Position numbers and translations under genes: made by a program | Notes under the pieces: generated by a model | What the model was told of the DNA's origin: nothing | Database searches by the model: none | What the model saw: only the letters and a program-made list of their open reading frames with translations | In this document: positions 41,690 through 52,350 of the stretch, piece by piece | How positions within the stretch are numbered: position 1 is the first letter of the stretch | Layout of the letters: the number at the start of each line of letters is the position of its first letter | Source: Tipula vernalis | Lineage: Eukaryota > Arthropoda > Insecta > Diptera > Tipulidae | DNA length: 64,000 bases | NCBI GenBank assembly: GCA_958295665.1 | Contig: OY282558.1 | Location: forward strand, 357,127,053 to 357,191,052 | Direction: 5' to 3'

Positions 41690-42575
41690 ATGAATGAACC
41701 ACCTCAAGCAGCAATTTATTTTAAGTTCTCTCTGGGCACTCTATTACGAAGCAAATAAAGTTTCCTGATACCAATAAAAGTCTTACGCTGAGTTTCTTTA
41801 AAATGCTTTTAAAAATCCAAATGTTGGTTAACCCACAATCCTAAATATTTATAGTTATACACCCTTTTGATCTTCATGCAAACACTTGTAGAAGAAATTA
41901 AATTGCAATCTTCTCTATGCGACTTAAAAGAAGATTAGAACCAATATGATAAATATAAATATTAAAAGTCATAAAAACACTTTTCTTGCTTAACACTAAT
42001 GAGTGCATGTTAAACCATTTACTTACAAGTCTTCTCGCATCCCATTAAATAACTCACGGATAGAAATATTTGAATATGAAATAACAGTATCATCAGCGAA
42101 AGCTGTTCTATGCCCAAGAACCGAACCCTGTTTTACACCTAATGTAATAGCCAATTTGTCACTCAAAATCTCGCCAACCCTTGTAACTTGGAACCGGTCA
42201 TCCAGATATGATATAAAGAAATCAAGGGTGACGCCTCTAAAACCAGCATAGTATAATTTTTTAAGCAGGATGCTATGTTCAACATTATTAAAAGCTCTCA
42301 TAATACCAATGAATAGAGCTAAAGTGAATTTATTTGAACTAATTCAGTGCTCCATTCTTTTAGGTAACCAAACTGGCCGCTATTTGAAAATTTTGTGCTG
42401 TATAAAAAACTTGACACTCTCGACTTAATAAGCTTTTCAAAAATCTTCGAGAGGTCAGATAAAGGGCTTATCGGTCGATAATTATTCATTTTTGTAGAAT
42501 CATCTTTTTTACAAAGTGGTATTGTGATGGCAACACTACCGTCGAAGCAAGTAAAATTGGCATCACCTTTTTTGG
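41690..42575 (-). pseudogene. CR1/Jockey-type LINE RT fragment with internal deletion
   Basis: The minus strand reads CFDGSVAITIPLCKKDDSTKMNNYRPISPLSDLSKIFEKLI (in two parts, ~42560-42440), then the frame 42301-42023 with ILLKKLYYAGFRGV, GVKQGSVLGHRTAFADDTVISYSN. The segment between GSVLG and the FADD box is shortened: about 20 residues that normally separate them are missing. Thumb-like codons follow to ~41700. The catalytic Asp pair itself is retained. Confidence 0.75.
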
Positions 42576-42580
42576 TTTAC

Positions 42581-42907
42581 TGTGTTGATAAAACCACAGT
42601 ATTCTAAAACCACGTTATTCTCAAATGACAGAAGTATAAAATCAAGAGCCTAAAAAAGAAATACAGAGCGAATAAAAACGGCGGAATAAGATGGCTGTAA
42701 TTCTTAATAAAATATTAATAATTAATTAAATCCTAAATAAACGAATATCGATTATCTGGTGAATAAAATACAAATAATAAAACAACAATTGGTGTAATTC
42801 ATTTTCGGGTTAATATAAAACACGTGTAGTGAACATAACCTTGCGAATATAGTGGAGTGTTAATAGAGAGAACACATAACGTTAAAACGCACATCAGCAC
42901 ACCCACA
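42581..42907 (+). repeat. 5' LTR of the CsRn1-type element
   Basis: Begins TGTGTTGATAAAACCAC near 42581 and ends CACCCACA at 42907, directly before the primer site. It is AT-rich. The 3' copy is absent because the element is truncated. Confidence 0.6.
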
Positions 42908-42927
42908 TTGGCGACCCCCGACGTGAT
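42908..42927 (+). promoter_or_regulatory. Primer-binding site, tRNA-Trp-like
   Basis: TTGGCGACCCCCGACGTGAT closely resembles the TGGTGACCCCGACGTGA primer site of CsRn1-group elements, which is complementary to the 3' end of tRNA-Trp. Confidence 0.7.
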
Positions 42928-43017
42928 AAAACAATAAAATCATTCGCAGAGCCATAATAATTACGCTTATTACCAGTTCGGATTTAAATATTTTTTAATT
43001 GTTTTAACGATTCCCAA

Positions 43018-43440
43018 ATGAGTGACGACGAAAACAACGGTGCGGCGAAACCCAAAATAGTTGGGACAACTAACGTCTACAAGGTGTCGATAAAATACGT
43101 ACCTTTCAATCGAGTCGACCCAGAAATTTGGTTAACACAGTTGGAAACACAATTTGAAATTCTTGCTATTTCAGCCGATTCCACCAAATACGGACATCTT
43201 CTGAAAGCCTCGACACGAGACGACGACAGAGCACAACAAACAATTTAACAACTCATTTCGAGAAATCTAAAAATAAATCATCTTGCAGACGTTCGCAAAC
43301 CCCAGGACCAATGAAAATAATCGCCAGCGCAGCAATTCGCGATCAAAGGAACAAGTGTCAAAACACCCGAATTGCTGGTATCATCACAAATACGGTTTTC
43401 AAGCGAACCAACCGACAACGAATCCGGAAAACCGGTAGGC
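43018..43440 (+). pseudogene. CsRn1-type gag with CHHC motif
   Basis: The frame from ATG 43018 reads MSDDENNGAAKPK, VPFNRVDPEIWLTQLETQFE, the capsid start of this group. A stop at 43246 ends it, and most of the capsid is deleted. Near 43360-43400 another frame reads NCWYHHKYGFQA, the first part of the group's Cys/His zinc motif. It lies ~90 bp after the primer site. Confidence 0.8.
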
Positions 43441-43803
43441 ACCGGTAGCAAAATCTCAAACAGCCGCCTAATCATAGTCGATTTACAAAACAAGCTACAA
43501 TTCTTGATCTATACAGGCGCCGAGGTTTCAGTCTGTAGCATCACCAACAAACCTTGAAAAGATAAATTCAACCACATTTAAATTAATTGATTTTGATACA
43601 TACGGTTGCAAAAACCTCACTCTCAACATAGGTCTCGTAGACCATTGACCTGGAAGTTCATCAGAGAAAATGTCGATCAAGGTATTCTTGGAGCTGACTT
43701 CCTATCACATTTCGGTTTAATGGTCGACATTAAAAATAACAAGCTCATCGACCTCAACACGAACCTCGACGTCAAAGGAGAACCAATTCAAATTCCTTCA
43801 TAA
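43440..43803 (+). pseudogene. CsRn1-type protease, catalytic Asp lost
   Basis: Reads IIVDLQNKLQFLIYTGAEVSVC at 43468-43535. The normal IDTGAE loop has Tyr in place of the catalytic Asp. A frameshift follows, then LTWKFIRENVDQGILGADFLSHFGLMVDIKNNKLIDLNT (in parts, 43640-43770), the C-terminal half of the protease. The catalytic change alone would abolish processing. Confidence 0.82.
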
Positions 43804-44440
43804 GGCACTGTTGGTGAGAATAAAACCAATTAAACTAATTTGATTCATTTATTCAATTTAATTAGACAACTCTGAATTGTTATATTTAATTATACAACAC
43901 TGAATTATGCCCAGATTGTTTAACCTAAAAAAAAAAAGGAATTACCAAAAGAAAAATTATTTAATGTATATTAAAACTTACCGTTTTTGATTGTAATTAA
44001 TTTATTCCGCCAAATAATCTGGAATTTAAATAACCCTAATATTATATTAAAATTTAAGAAATATTATCTGTATTTATACTAAATGTAAACAAATTGTAAA
44101 GAATAATCAAATGTCATAAGTTGGTTGTATACATAATGGAAAAACGGAACAGATTGGTTGCGTTCATTAAATATTTATATTTTTCCAAAGCTAAGCGAAC
44201 TTAAGTTAGCGCAAAAGCTTAATATTTTTTGAGCTAATTTCCAACCTATGACGTGCTTGATTATTTTAAGTAATCAAAAAAGATAAATTTTTTAATCTCT
44301 AAAAATCAATCCGAAGAATAACATCAATTTTGTTATAAACCAGTGTGTTACATACAAAAATAAAAACCAAAAATTCAATAAAGAATTCACCGTTTTGTGT
44401 TCATTCATTTATTTCAAGAGTGGATTGCCGTAGAAATTGA
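43804..44440. mobile_element. Non-coding block inside gypsy pol, possible solo LTR
   Basis: About 640 bp of AT-rich sequence separates protease from the pre-RT region. It starts TGTTGGTGAGAATAAAACC (43810) and has an AATAAAG signal near its right end (44378). I could not find a target duplication, so the origin is open. Confidence 0.4.
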
Positions 44441-44455
44441 AGAAACAGTTTTTGC

Positions 44456-45460
44456 TTGTTTGGGACTAAACCATTTAACCACACATCACGTAAATTATAC
44501 TTTCTCCATCAACATTTTCATCAGCTGTTTTGGAACAAATTAACAACCAAACACAGTCGCACAAGATTACAAACAGGCACTACAACAATAAAGCCCGATT
44601 CAACACTTCCCGAGATTCTGGAACTACTACACAAATTCAAAACAGTAACTCGTGAATCGACAAATCTAAATACGGTGGGGCACAACATCACGTATTGTAT
44701 CGAGACCTCCGGTCAACCGTGCCATGCGAAAGTACGACGGTAAAATCGCCAAAGCTGAGATTAAAGCTTGGACAGCACAAGGAGTGGGCCGACCCTCGAG
44801 GAGCAATTGGGCAAGTCCGCTCCATATTGCAAAAAAGAACGACGGAAACTGGCGATTATGTGGTGACTATAGGGCATTAAACTCGATAAAAAACCTGACC
44901 GTTATCCGATTACCTTTGTGACCGATTTCACACATCAACTCGAGTCATGCACGATTTTCTCGAAAATCGATCGCATCCGTGTGTATCACCAGGTCCCTAT
45001 CGAAGAACGAAACGTCGGAAAAACTGCAATCATTACTCCGTTCGGATTGTTTGAGTTCACCCGGATGATGTTCGGATTACGTAATGCGGCTCAAACATTC
45101 CAACGTTTGATTCACGCAATATTTCGAGATCTGGCATTCGTGTTTCGGAAGAGCATCTAAAACACATACGGATTGTTTTCAGTCGCCTAAGTGACGCGGG
45201 GCTAGTCACAAATCTTAACAAGTGTGAATTTATGCAGAATGAAATATCTTACCTCGGATTTCATATCACCGCAAGCGGCATGTCGCCTTATAAACTCAGA
45301 GTGGAAGTCATTCAAAATTTCCCCCGACCAACTACAAAAGACGGCATTCTTCGATTTTTGGGGATGATAAATTATTACCCAATCTTTTTACCAAATGCAG
45401 CACACGATCAGGGGACTTTATACGAATTTATTAAAAGGGCGAAAGAAGGAGAAGGATAAG
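44456..45460 (+). pseudogene. CsRn1-type reverse transcriptase
   Basis: Frames read VGHNITYCIETSGQPCHAKVRR, KAWTAQGVGRPSRSNWASPLHIAKK, GNWRLCGDYRALN, FSKIDRIRVYHQVPIEE, TPFGLFEFTRMMFGLRNAAQTFQRLIHAI and, after 45180, NEISYLGFHITASG and FPRPTTKDGILRFLGMINYY. The first Asp is kept (KIDRI). RDLAFVF at about 45145 jumps straight to SEEHLKHIRIVFSRL-type codons, so the YIDD catalytic box is deleted. Three or more frameshifts. Confidence 0.88.
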
Positions 45461-45464
45461 TCAC

Positions 45465-45775
45465 CAATAAATTGAACTGAAGGATCTACCAAAGCATTCG
45501 AAACGTGCAAAATAAAGCTGGCGCAGTGTACTCAGCTAGCATATCCGATTCAAAATGCCAAATTTGCAATTTTCGTCGACGCGTCGAATGCAGCAGTAGG
45601 AGCAGTATTGCAACAACAAACACAAAAAGGATGGCAACCACTGTTCTTCTACTCACGAAAGCTAAGTGATACCGAAACCCGCTACAGTACATATGACAGT
45701 GAACTCTTAGCCGCGATGTTTTATCACACAAAACACACTTACAGACATCATAAATCATACACATAATTGGAAAGC
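45465..45775 (+). pseudogene. CsRn1-type RNase H, truncated
   Basis: Plus-strand codons read STKAFETCKIKLAQCTQL, FAIFVDASNAAVGAVLQQQ, GWQPLFFYSRKLSDTETRY, STYDSELLAAMFYHTKH: the first two-thirds of a gypsy RNase H including its first Asp and Glu. It ends before the DHKPL motif. The next sequence is an unrelated LINE. Confidence 0.85.
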
Positions 45776-45829
45776 CCCAAGATAAAATTAAAAATTATTG
45801 GTACAAGTAATTCGCGAGTGTGCATCCGT

Positions 45830-47040
45830 ATTTAACTCAACATATATATTATAGCAAATTCGCAGGAGATGCCCGATTTTTTTACCGAAGGCATTACGTA
45901 TATGTTACCGAAACCAATTAATGTCACGGATCCATCCAAATTCAGGCCGATCACATGTTGACAGACAATTTACAAGATAATTACAACTTGCATTTCGCGC
46001 CGCATACAAACACACGTAACAGATCTTTATATATTAGCGGAGCAACAAAAAGGATGTTGGCCAGACTCACAAGGGTGTAAAGAGCAATTAATTATTGATT
46101 CGGTGGTACTTAAACAAGCGCATACTAAGAAGCATAATCTATTTACAACGTTTAAAGATAACCAAAAAGCCTTTGACTCTGTTCCTCACTTATGGTTGGT
46201 GAAGGTTTTGCAGTTGTACAAAATGCATGCCACGATCCATTGGAGAACGACCATACAACTGTCTTTTAAAAATTGCAAAATTACTACAAAACAAATACAC
46301 ATTAGAAGAAATATAATTCTGGGAGACTCTTTGAGCTCTCTCTGGGTTTGCCTCACTCTGAATCTAATTTTAAACATTCTAAACAATACCAATTACGGAT
46401 AAAAAATTAAACGCAACACACAATTTTTACATACAATATCACTTGATGTATATGGATTGATATTAAACTGTACGCATCAACAAAAACATATATTCAGTCA
46501 TTAACACAAATAGCACATACATTTTTCAATGACATCAAAATGCAGTTCGGTTTGGATAGGTTCAGGACACAGCTAATCAACCGGCAAGGGCGACAGGAGT
46601 TTGGGGGTATCGAACTTGAGGACACACAAGCACCAAAACACAAATAAAAGCAAAATACAAAAACACACTTACACATATACTCAAAACATATTTAAACTTA
46701 AAGAATTCATTTAGAGCAATAAATATATACGCAATCCCAATTCTGACATATACATTTGGTATTAAACGCTGGACAGAAACTGATATTTAAACGTTAGAAA
46801 GATTAATACGTACCACCAATCAGACAAAAAACACACACCATTAAACTTATACCATTCTGTTAGTTCAAATAAACCCAGTAATATTATTGATCAAGATAAT
46901 GGGTTAGCATGGTCTTAGAAGTCGCTCCACGGGAGGCATCAACGTAACCTAAGCCAAATTCATGTCGACAATGAAGCGTCGAACAAATTACTAACTATTG
47001 GAGATGTCTTTCCGGAGACTGTATGATTCATGTTGTAATT
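45830..47040 (+). pseudogene. R2/R4-superfamily-like LINE RT fragment
   Basis: Reads ITYMLPKPINVTDPSKFRPITC, AEQQKGCWPDSQGCKEQLIIDS, DNQKAFDSVPHLWLVKVLQLYK (first Asp of the usual D.KKAFDSVPH block now Asn-flanked), NIILGDSLSSLW, then a YMDD-equivalent near 46449-46465, DIKLYAST, and AINIYAIPILTYTFGIKRW near 46710-46770. An extra T splits the YMD-DIKLYA box. These blocks resemble LINEs of the R2/R4 (restriction-like endonuclease) kind. I cannot fix the clade by eye. Both ends are missing. Confidence 0.72.
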
Positions 47041-47044
47041 AGTG

Positions 47045-47400
47045 CTACGTCTTCACGCGGCTCAACGTTGTACCATTTAAGAACGCACGCATGTAACCAT
47101 AAGACTACTGTCTCTTCCATATGAAGAGACAACACAAAAACCAAATAAAATTTATTTTCTTCAGTCTCGCCTCGCATATCAACGCTGTAGCACGTGCGTC
47201 GCTCTTTGTGTTGGACGCCAACCACCCATTTTGTGTGTATCAAAAGTGGTAGTGTAAAATAATAAAATTAAATAAATATTTTACTAAAATAAATTGAGAA
47301 ATTATAATTAATAAATTAAGTTTATAAAATAAATAAATTAAACTGTCAAAATAAAAATAAATTTTATGTTAATTTAAATTTTGTGTGTGTTCGGTGTTCA
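47045..47400 (+). repeat. Short dispersed element, copy related to 12479-12818
   Basis: Shares ACTACTGTCTCTTCC, TCAGTCTCG, GTCGCTCTTTGTGTTGG and CCACCCATTTTG with the element inserted in the LINE, then has an AT-rich tail. It also shares CACGC-GCTCAACGTTGTACC and AGAGACAACACAAA with the copy at 47.5 kb. Probably non-autonomous. Confidence 0.65.
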
Positions 47401-47497
47401 ATCATGTATAAGTAATGTGTAGCGGGTAACTCATGCATGATCCGGCACAATGCATCAACTACATGCGTTGGCGTCTGAGTTTAATCAACAACCAGTG

Positions 47498-47815
47498 CAA
47501 CGCCTTCACGCCGCTCAACGTTGTACCATTTGGGAACACACGCATGTAACCATAAAACTACTGTCTCTTCCACATGAAGAGACAACACAAAATCCAAATA
47601 AAATTTATTTTCTTCAGTCTCGTTTCGGATTTTGTGGTAGCCGCACGCGCGCTCACCATTGGAAATTTTCTAAAATTAAATTTTAAATCAAAAATAAATT
47701 AAATTAACAAAAGTTAATGCAACAAATTAAAACTAAATTTATTAAATAAAATATGCATTAAATTAATAAAATAAATTACTAAAATATAAATATCACTGTG
47801 TGTGTGCCTGAGTCG
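47498..47815 (+). repeat. Short dispersed element, second adjacent copy
   Basis: Repeats the head of the 47045 copy (ACGCCTTCACGCCGCTCAACG...) about 453 bp downstream and in the same orientation. It diverges after TCAGTCTCGTTTCGGATTT, then has an AT-rich tail. The direct-repeat arrangement could be two insertions or the ends of one element. Confidence 0.6.
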
Positions 47816-47869
47816 GAAAAAAAAATAAAGTACCAAATGGGGTTTTGGGCCAGCATCTGTTAGATTATC

Positions 47870-49440
47870 TCCTGTGTTTTTCAGATTTTGTATTTTTTAT
47901 AAACTTGTTTAATGATATTCTATCTAAATCTTTAGTTTTTAGATAGTGTTCTGTTGGGAGATCAATATATTCCTTCGACTTTATAATAAATTTGTTGTTA
48001 TGGCTGTTGAATATTAGTAGGAATTTGTTCAATGTTTCATTGAGGTAGTTATTTATTTCGGTTACTTTTGTGTTTGAGCATTAGTCTTTGTTTCTGTAAT
48101 ATATGATTTCGGATCCATCTTTTTGATAGATTTTCCAGTGATCCATATCTTGTATAATATATGTTTTGTAGGTTTGGTTAGTTTAAGCTGTCTCATGTCA
48201 CCCAATAGGGTGAATCATATTATAGGCAGTCCTTGCCTTAGCTATGCGGGTGTTTATTTGGTCGTTGAATTTTTGGCGGTTGGTCACGTTTGTATCTAGG
48301 TATTTTATTTTGTCTATTGTTGTGGAGTATTGGCCATTGCTGACTTTATTTAGGTTTGTGCATTTTGAGACTGCTGATTTTATACGTTTCCCGCTTGGTG
48401 GTCCGAATACTATTAGCTTTAATTTTTGTTCAGTTATTTTAATCCCCTAATTATCGTAGTAATTCACTAGCTTGTCTACCTGTTGGTACCTCCGCGCTTA
48501 GATTTAACGGTTGGTTATATTGGCCCTAGCCTAGTACCTTGTGGCACACCCCTACCTATGTTAAATGTCCTTCTATGTTTAATGATGCAATTTTTTATTT
48601 TTATTTGATTGGGGGTTGAATTAACCTTTTTTTAATTTGAAAATAAGACCATCTAGCCAAACCGAGACGAAAGCTTTTTGTATGTCTAAGAGGCGGGCGG
48701 CTGTTACTTTTCGTTCGTTCAAAGAGTCGGTGATGTTATCTTTTAAAATGTTTCAGGCATCTACTGTTGAGTGGCTAGCTCTAAACACAAGTTGTCAATC
48801 AGGAATAGTTGAGGGTCTCCATACATATGGTTCTTGAGATTTGATAGGATTATCTCTTTGAGTACCTTCCCTAAATTGTTTGTCATGCTAATTGGTCTAT
48901 AAGTAAGAGATATTAATGCTGTAATTAATTATTAATATTAGGGCTTTAATGAACTGGTGTCGAAGTTTTTTATGATATAATTACTGATACCATCTGGACC
49001 TGAGGAGTTTTTGCTGTTGATGGATCTAATGATTTCTTTGGTATTTGGAATGTTTGTGAAGAAATCGTTTTGGTTTGTGGGTGAGCTTGCTAGATTATCA
49101 CTGGAGAATGAGGTTAAGGGTTCTAATTTTTCTTTTTCTATGTGATTTTATTAGCGTGCCGTATTAATGTTTCATCATTTGGAATCATTACCGAGTATAT
49201 TGTTTGGTAGAAGTTGGCGAATTCTAATGCTATTTCTTCGGGGTTGAAAGTAATTGTTTCGTGTGTTTTTCTTATTTTTTCTTGTCTAGCGAAGCGTCTT
49301 CTATCTGTGGTTCTGTTTACTTCTTTGAACATATTAGCCCTGGCCTGATTCCTTCTATAGTTTTTTTGAGATCTGCGTGAAGGTAGTTTTCTAAGTTTTC
49401 GTTGATAAGGATCGTAAGGCAATTTATATGTGACCTAATT
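47870..49440 (-). pseudogene. Jockey-like RT, active-site box deleted
   Basis: The frame 49422-49138 (LRKLPSRRSQKNYRRNQ...) is the linker. At 49025-48975 comes KNSSGPDGISNYIIK. At ~48560 GVPQGTRLGP is followed almost at once by VDKLVNYYDN.GIKITEQKLKLIVFG (48480-48410) and IKYLDTNVTNRQKFNDQI. The FADD segment that belongs between GP and the LQ..V..L block is missing. C-terminal codons run to ~47870 (YIDLPTEHYLKTKDLDRISL). Confidence 0.75.
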
Positions 49441-50500
49441 CTCTGATATTTCTGGCTATTGCTATTGAGGATTTTAATACGTTCCCTGTAGAGAGTGCTT
49501 TTCTGAGTGTGCTCCTTTCTTTAAATATATTGTTTAGTGTTGGAGGATGGTTAGCTTATTTATTCCACGTGAGACTTTTTCTATGTAATTATCTACTTCG
49601 GTTAGATTCCAGCCTTCAACTGGTTAGATTCCAGCCTTCTGCAACTGATTCCATTTAATTTTTGTGTGATTATGTCGTGGAAATCGTTCCACCCTCCTCA
49701 TTATCGTGTATAAATTTTGGAGGTTTAATTGGTAAAAAAGTGGTAATTTCTGGTAAACTAATATTTATTTCTATTGCCATGTGATCAGAGAAGCTAATAC
49801 TGTTCTTGGTTGTAAAATTTTTATTGTTGATTGTGTTAACTATTATTTTATAGGAAATTAGAAAATGGTCTAGGAATTACCCAGAACTAGGGAAAGTAGG
49901 CTGTTTTGGCACGATGTGAACCAAATCTGTCATGAATTCTGAAGCCAATATTTGAGTGCTCACCCAGTTATGTTGTCCACTCTAGCGTTGAAGGGTCCGC
50001 CAATGATGCATGCGTCATTTTTATCCTCTAGTTTATCGTGTCAAGATCGTTTTTCAGTTGTGAAAGTTAGTGCCGTTAAGTATATAAATTGAAACTATTA
50101 GTATTTTAACCATGTCAGGTTTAAGTTATCAATTTCAATACTAACTATTTTCATCGTGTTTCTAACGATTATTCCCGTTCCCGTTTCGTTATCAATCTTA
50201 TCTGTTATTATTATATTATAGCCTTCTATCTGCATTCTATGCCTGCACTGTTTAGCCTAGTTTCTTATCCTAATAAAATATTTAGATTACATTTTTTTAT
50301 TATTTTCTCTAAATCCAGTTGTTGCCGCAACCGCTACATAATTAAAAGGTGAAATTAATGAGGGCTGATTTCTTGTCTTCTTTGCCTAATATGTTTTTAT
50401 ATTTTGAAACCTTTTTACCTTCACTATTAATAAAGTCGAAGGAAGATTGACTCACCTCGATTTAAAGTTCCTTGTACTACTGGCTTCACAATCCTATTTG
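49441..50500 (-). pseudogene. Jockey-like endonuclease, catalytic Asp changed
   Basis: The minus strand shows TGTGIIVRNTMKIVSIEI (~50190-50130), NDACIIGGPFNARVDN (~50020-49975), where GGDFNA has become GGPFNA, and FSDHMAIEINISLPEIT (~49795-49745) with the SDH pair. Many stops lie between. It is located between ORF1 knuckles and the RT. Confidence 0.7.
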
Positions 50501-50559
50501 CTGATTGTATTGCAAAGTTTCTCTGCGTCCATTTTTCATTCGCTAGTTTCTCTTTTCTC

Positions 50560-51580
50560 TTCTTAGCCAATCTAACTTGTTTTTTGAGATTTTAGAGCAC
50601 TTTGCAGCCCTTGTAATTTGCTGGATGCCACTGTTCACCACAATTTATACATAAAGCTTCCGAAATCTCGTTTTCTTCAGTTTGAGCATCCTTCTTTGGT
50701 GCTTCACATTTATATGGTTCATGATTAATGTTTCATTTAGCACAATGACAGTGGTACGCACAATTCTTTGCTATGTGACCATATCGCTAACATCGAAGGC
50801 ACTCCCGTTTTCAGATTTTTCCCCACATTATCTTATGAGAGCAGACGTAATTTATTTTTGTCATAGGCGATATTTCCTCCGCGCATTCCGTTGTCACTGT
50901 GTGCATATTTAATTTGTACCCTTCTCTTGAGGCCCGCAGCGTTTCATGTAGTCAGACCTTCACTTCAATGCTGCACTAGCGAGTATTGTTCTCCTCCATT
51001 ACTTCCACTGGATAAGTGTGATTAACTTCTCGAAGTAGAGTGGCTCCTTTTCTTTCATCCTTAATTGTAAACGAATATGAGCTCCGAAATTTGTTTCTTT
51101 CAAAAAGCAAAATACGCATTTGTGCCCTTCCATATCTTCACGTCTGGAGACTTGGTTTTCTTTTTTCGTGATGTTTATTTTGAATGCAATGTTCTCTTCT
51201 TTCAGCACTTTTGCAAGGTTATAAGTTTTTAAACAAGGCACCAAGATTGGCGGTACTTTACTTTTCGGGTTTAATTATAACTTGATTTTTTCCTTGGGGT
51301 CCTTATTTGAAACTTCCTCAGTTTTATCCTTGTGGTTTTTCCTTACTACCCTGCATCTTTTTTCATCTATCCAGTCCACACATTCCTCAAACTACTGAGT
51401 TAGGGAAACAGGCACTTCATCATTCATTTCATCTTCATTTTCCGAGACTGAGTAGTCAAAGTTTGAGTTGCTTATTATCTTTTCCGCAGACTTGGCAATG
51501 TCTTCGTCAATTTCTAATTTTGAATTGCAGTTGTTGCGGGTCCGTTTAACTTTAGCTGTATAAATGGATCTTCTTGTTAA
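50560..51580 (-). pseudogene. Jockey-like ORF1 with zinc knuckles
   Basis: The frame 51244-50999 (LKTYNLAKVLKEENIAF, AHIRLQLRMKEKEP) is preceded by acidic codons (SVSENEDEMNDEVPVS). At 50800-50590, frames give CLRC.RYGHIAKNC, a second HC..C group and CINCGEQWHPANYKGC, i.e. the triple zinc knuckle of Jockey ORF1 with one Cys position interrupted by a stop. Confidence 0.75.
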
Positions 51581-51884
51581 ACAATTTGTTTACCTATTTA
51601 TTAATTTGTATTGAGAACTATTGGCTTTGTTTTGGGTCCCATTCCCATTTTTAACGTGATTGAATATCATTTTGCACCTAATCTTTCCCATCCCAATCAG
51701 TCTATATCTCCAAATATAATAATATAAGCACAATTTTAATTTCTTAATTTTCACAAATAATTTAATGTTTGCTGCTCTAGCACTAAATACTCAATCTGAT
51801 CTAATGAAAATGAGTGAGCCTATGTCGATCTGTCACTGTTTGGTATTATAATCTTTATTTTTTTTATTTTTTTAGGACAGAACA

Positions 51885-52350
51885 ACATCCGCATCAATAT
51901 GGATAGCATACAAATAGTGCGATGTATCCCTTATATGCCTTATTTCCTCGGCCCTGGGTAGTTCTTAGTTGGATAGGGCCCGCGTAGTCAATTCCCGTTT
52001 TTGCAAGCGGTCTTCCCGGCCTCCCTCTTGATGGTGGTAACCTGCCCATCAATTGTTCCATGTTGGCTTGTTTGTGCCGAAAACAAATTATACATTTTTT
52101 AATTACTTGTCTCACGGCGCACCTAATGCCAAGGATCCAGTACTTATTTCTCAGGAGTGCTAGCGTCAATTGTGTGCCGCCATGCAACGTCTTGTTGCGG
52201 GCCTCCTCTATAATCCTTTGTGTGATTATGTTGTTTTTGCTTAGAATTATGGGTTGTTTGCTGTCAATGGACAGGTTTGAGTTTTTCGAACGCCCCATTA
52301 CGCGTAATAGCCCTTTACCATCATACACTGGGTTTAGTGATGATAGTTTA
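51885..52350 (-). pseudogene. BEL integrase, N-terminal part
   Basis: Reads GLLRVMGRSKNSNL, KQPIILSKNNIITQRIIEEAR, TLHGGTQLTLALLRNKYWILG (His pair), CIICFRHKQ (Cys pair), GRPLAKTGIDYAGP (first core Asp) and KGYIALFVC. It is the HHCC domain plus the first strand of the DDE core. It stops at Tyr-Pro-Tyr near 51894, and the other two catalytic residues are absent. Confidence 0.87.

Larger units (their letters stand above)
42581..45775 (+). mobile_element. CsRn1-type Ty3/gypsy element, 3'-truncated
   Basis: Order: 5' LTR, a primer site resembling tRNA-Trp, gag, a CHHC-type zinc motif, protease, RT and RNase H, all on the plus strand. It ends inside RNase H at ~45775, where a different LINE begins. 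The primer site and the CWYHHKYG motif are features of the CsRn1/Kabuki gypsy group. The protein is broken by a gag deletion, a ~640-bp non-coding block after the protease, a lost RT catalytic box and frameshifts. Confidence 0.82.
47820..51850 (-). mobile_element. Jockey-like LINE, near full length but decayed
   Basis: On the minus strand: ORF1 with zinc knuckles (51580-50560), endonuclease (50500-49600) and RT (49440-47870). All three parts are in the expected order, with many stops. Its 5' side lies ~35 bp from the truncated end of the BEL integrase at 51885, so it may have inserted there. The 3' end near 47820 has a short A-rich run. Confidence 0.75.
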
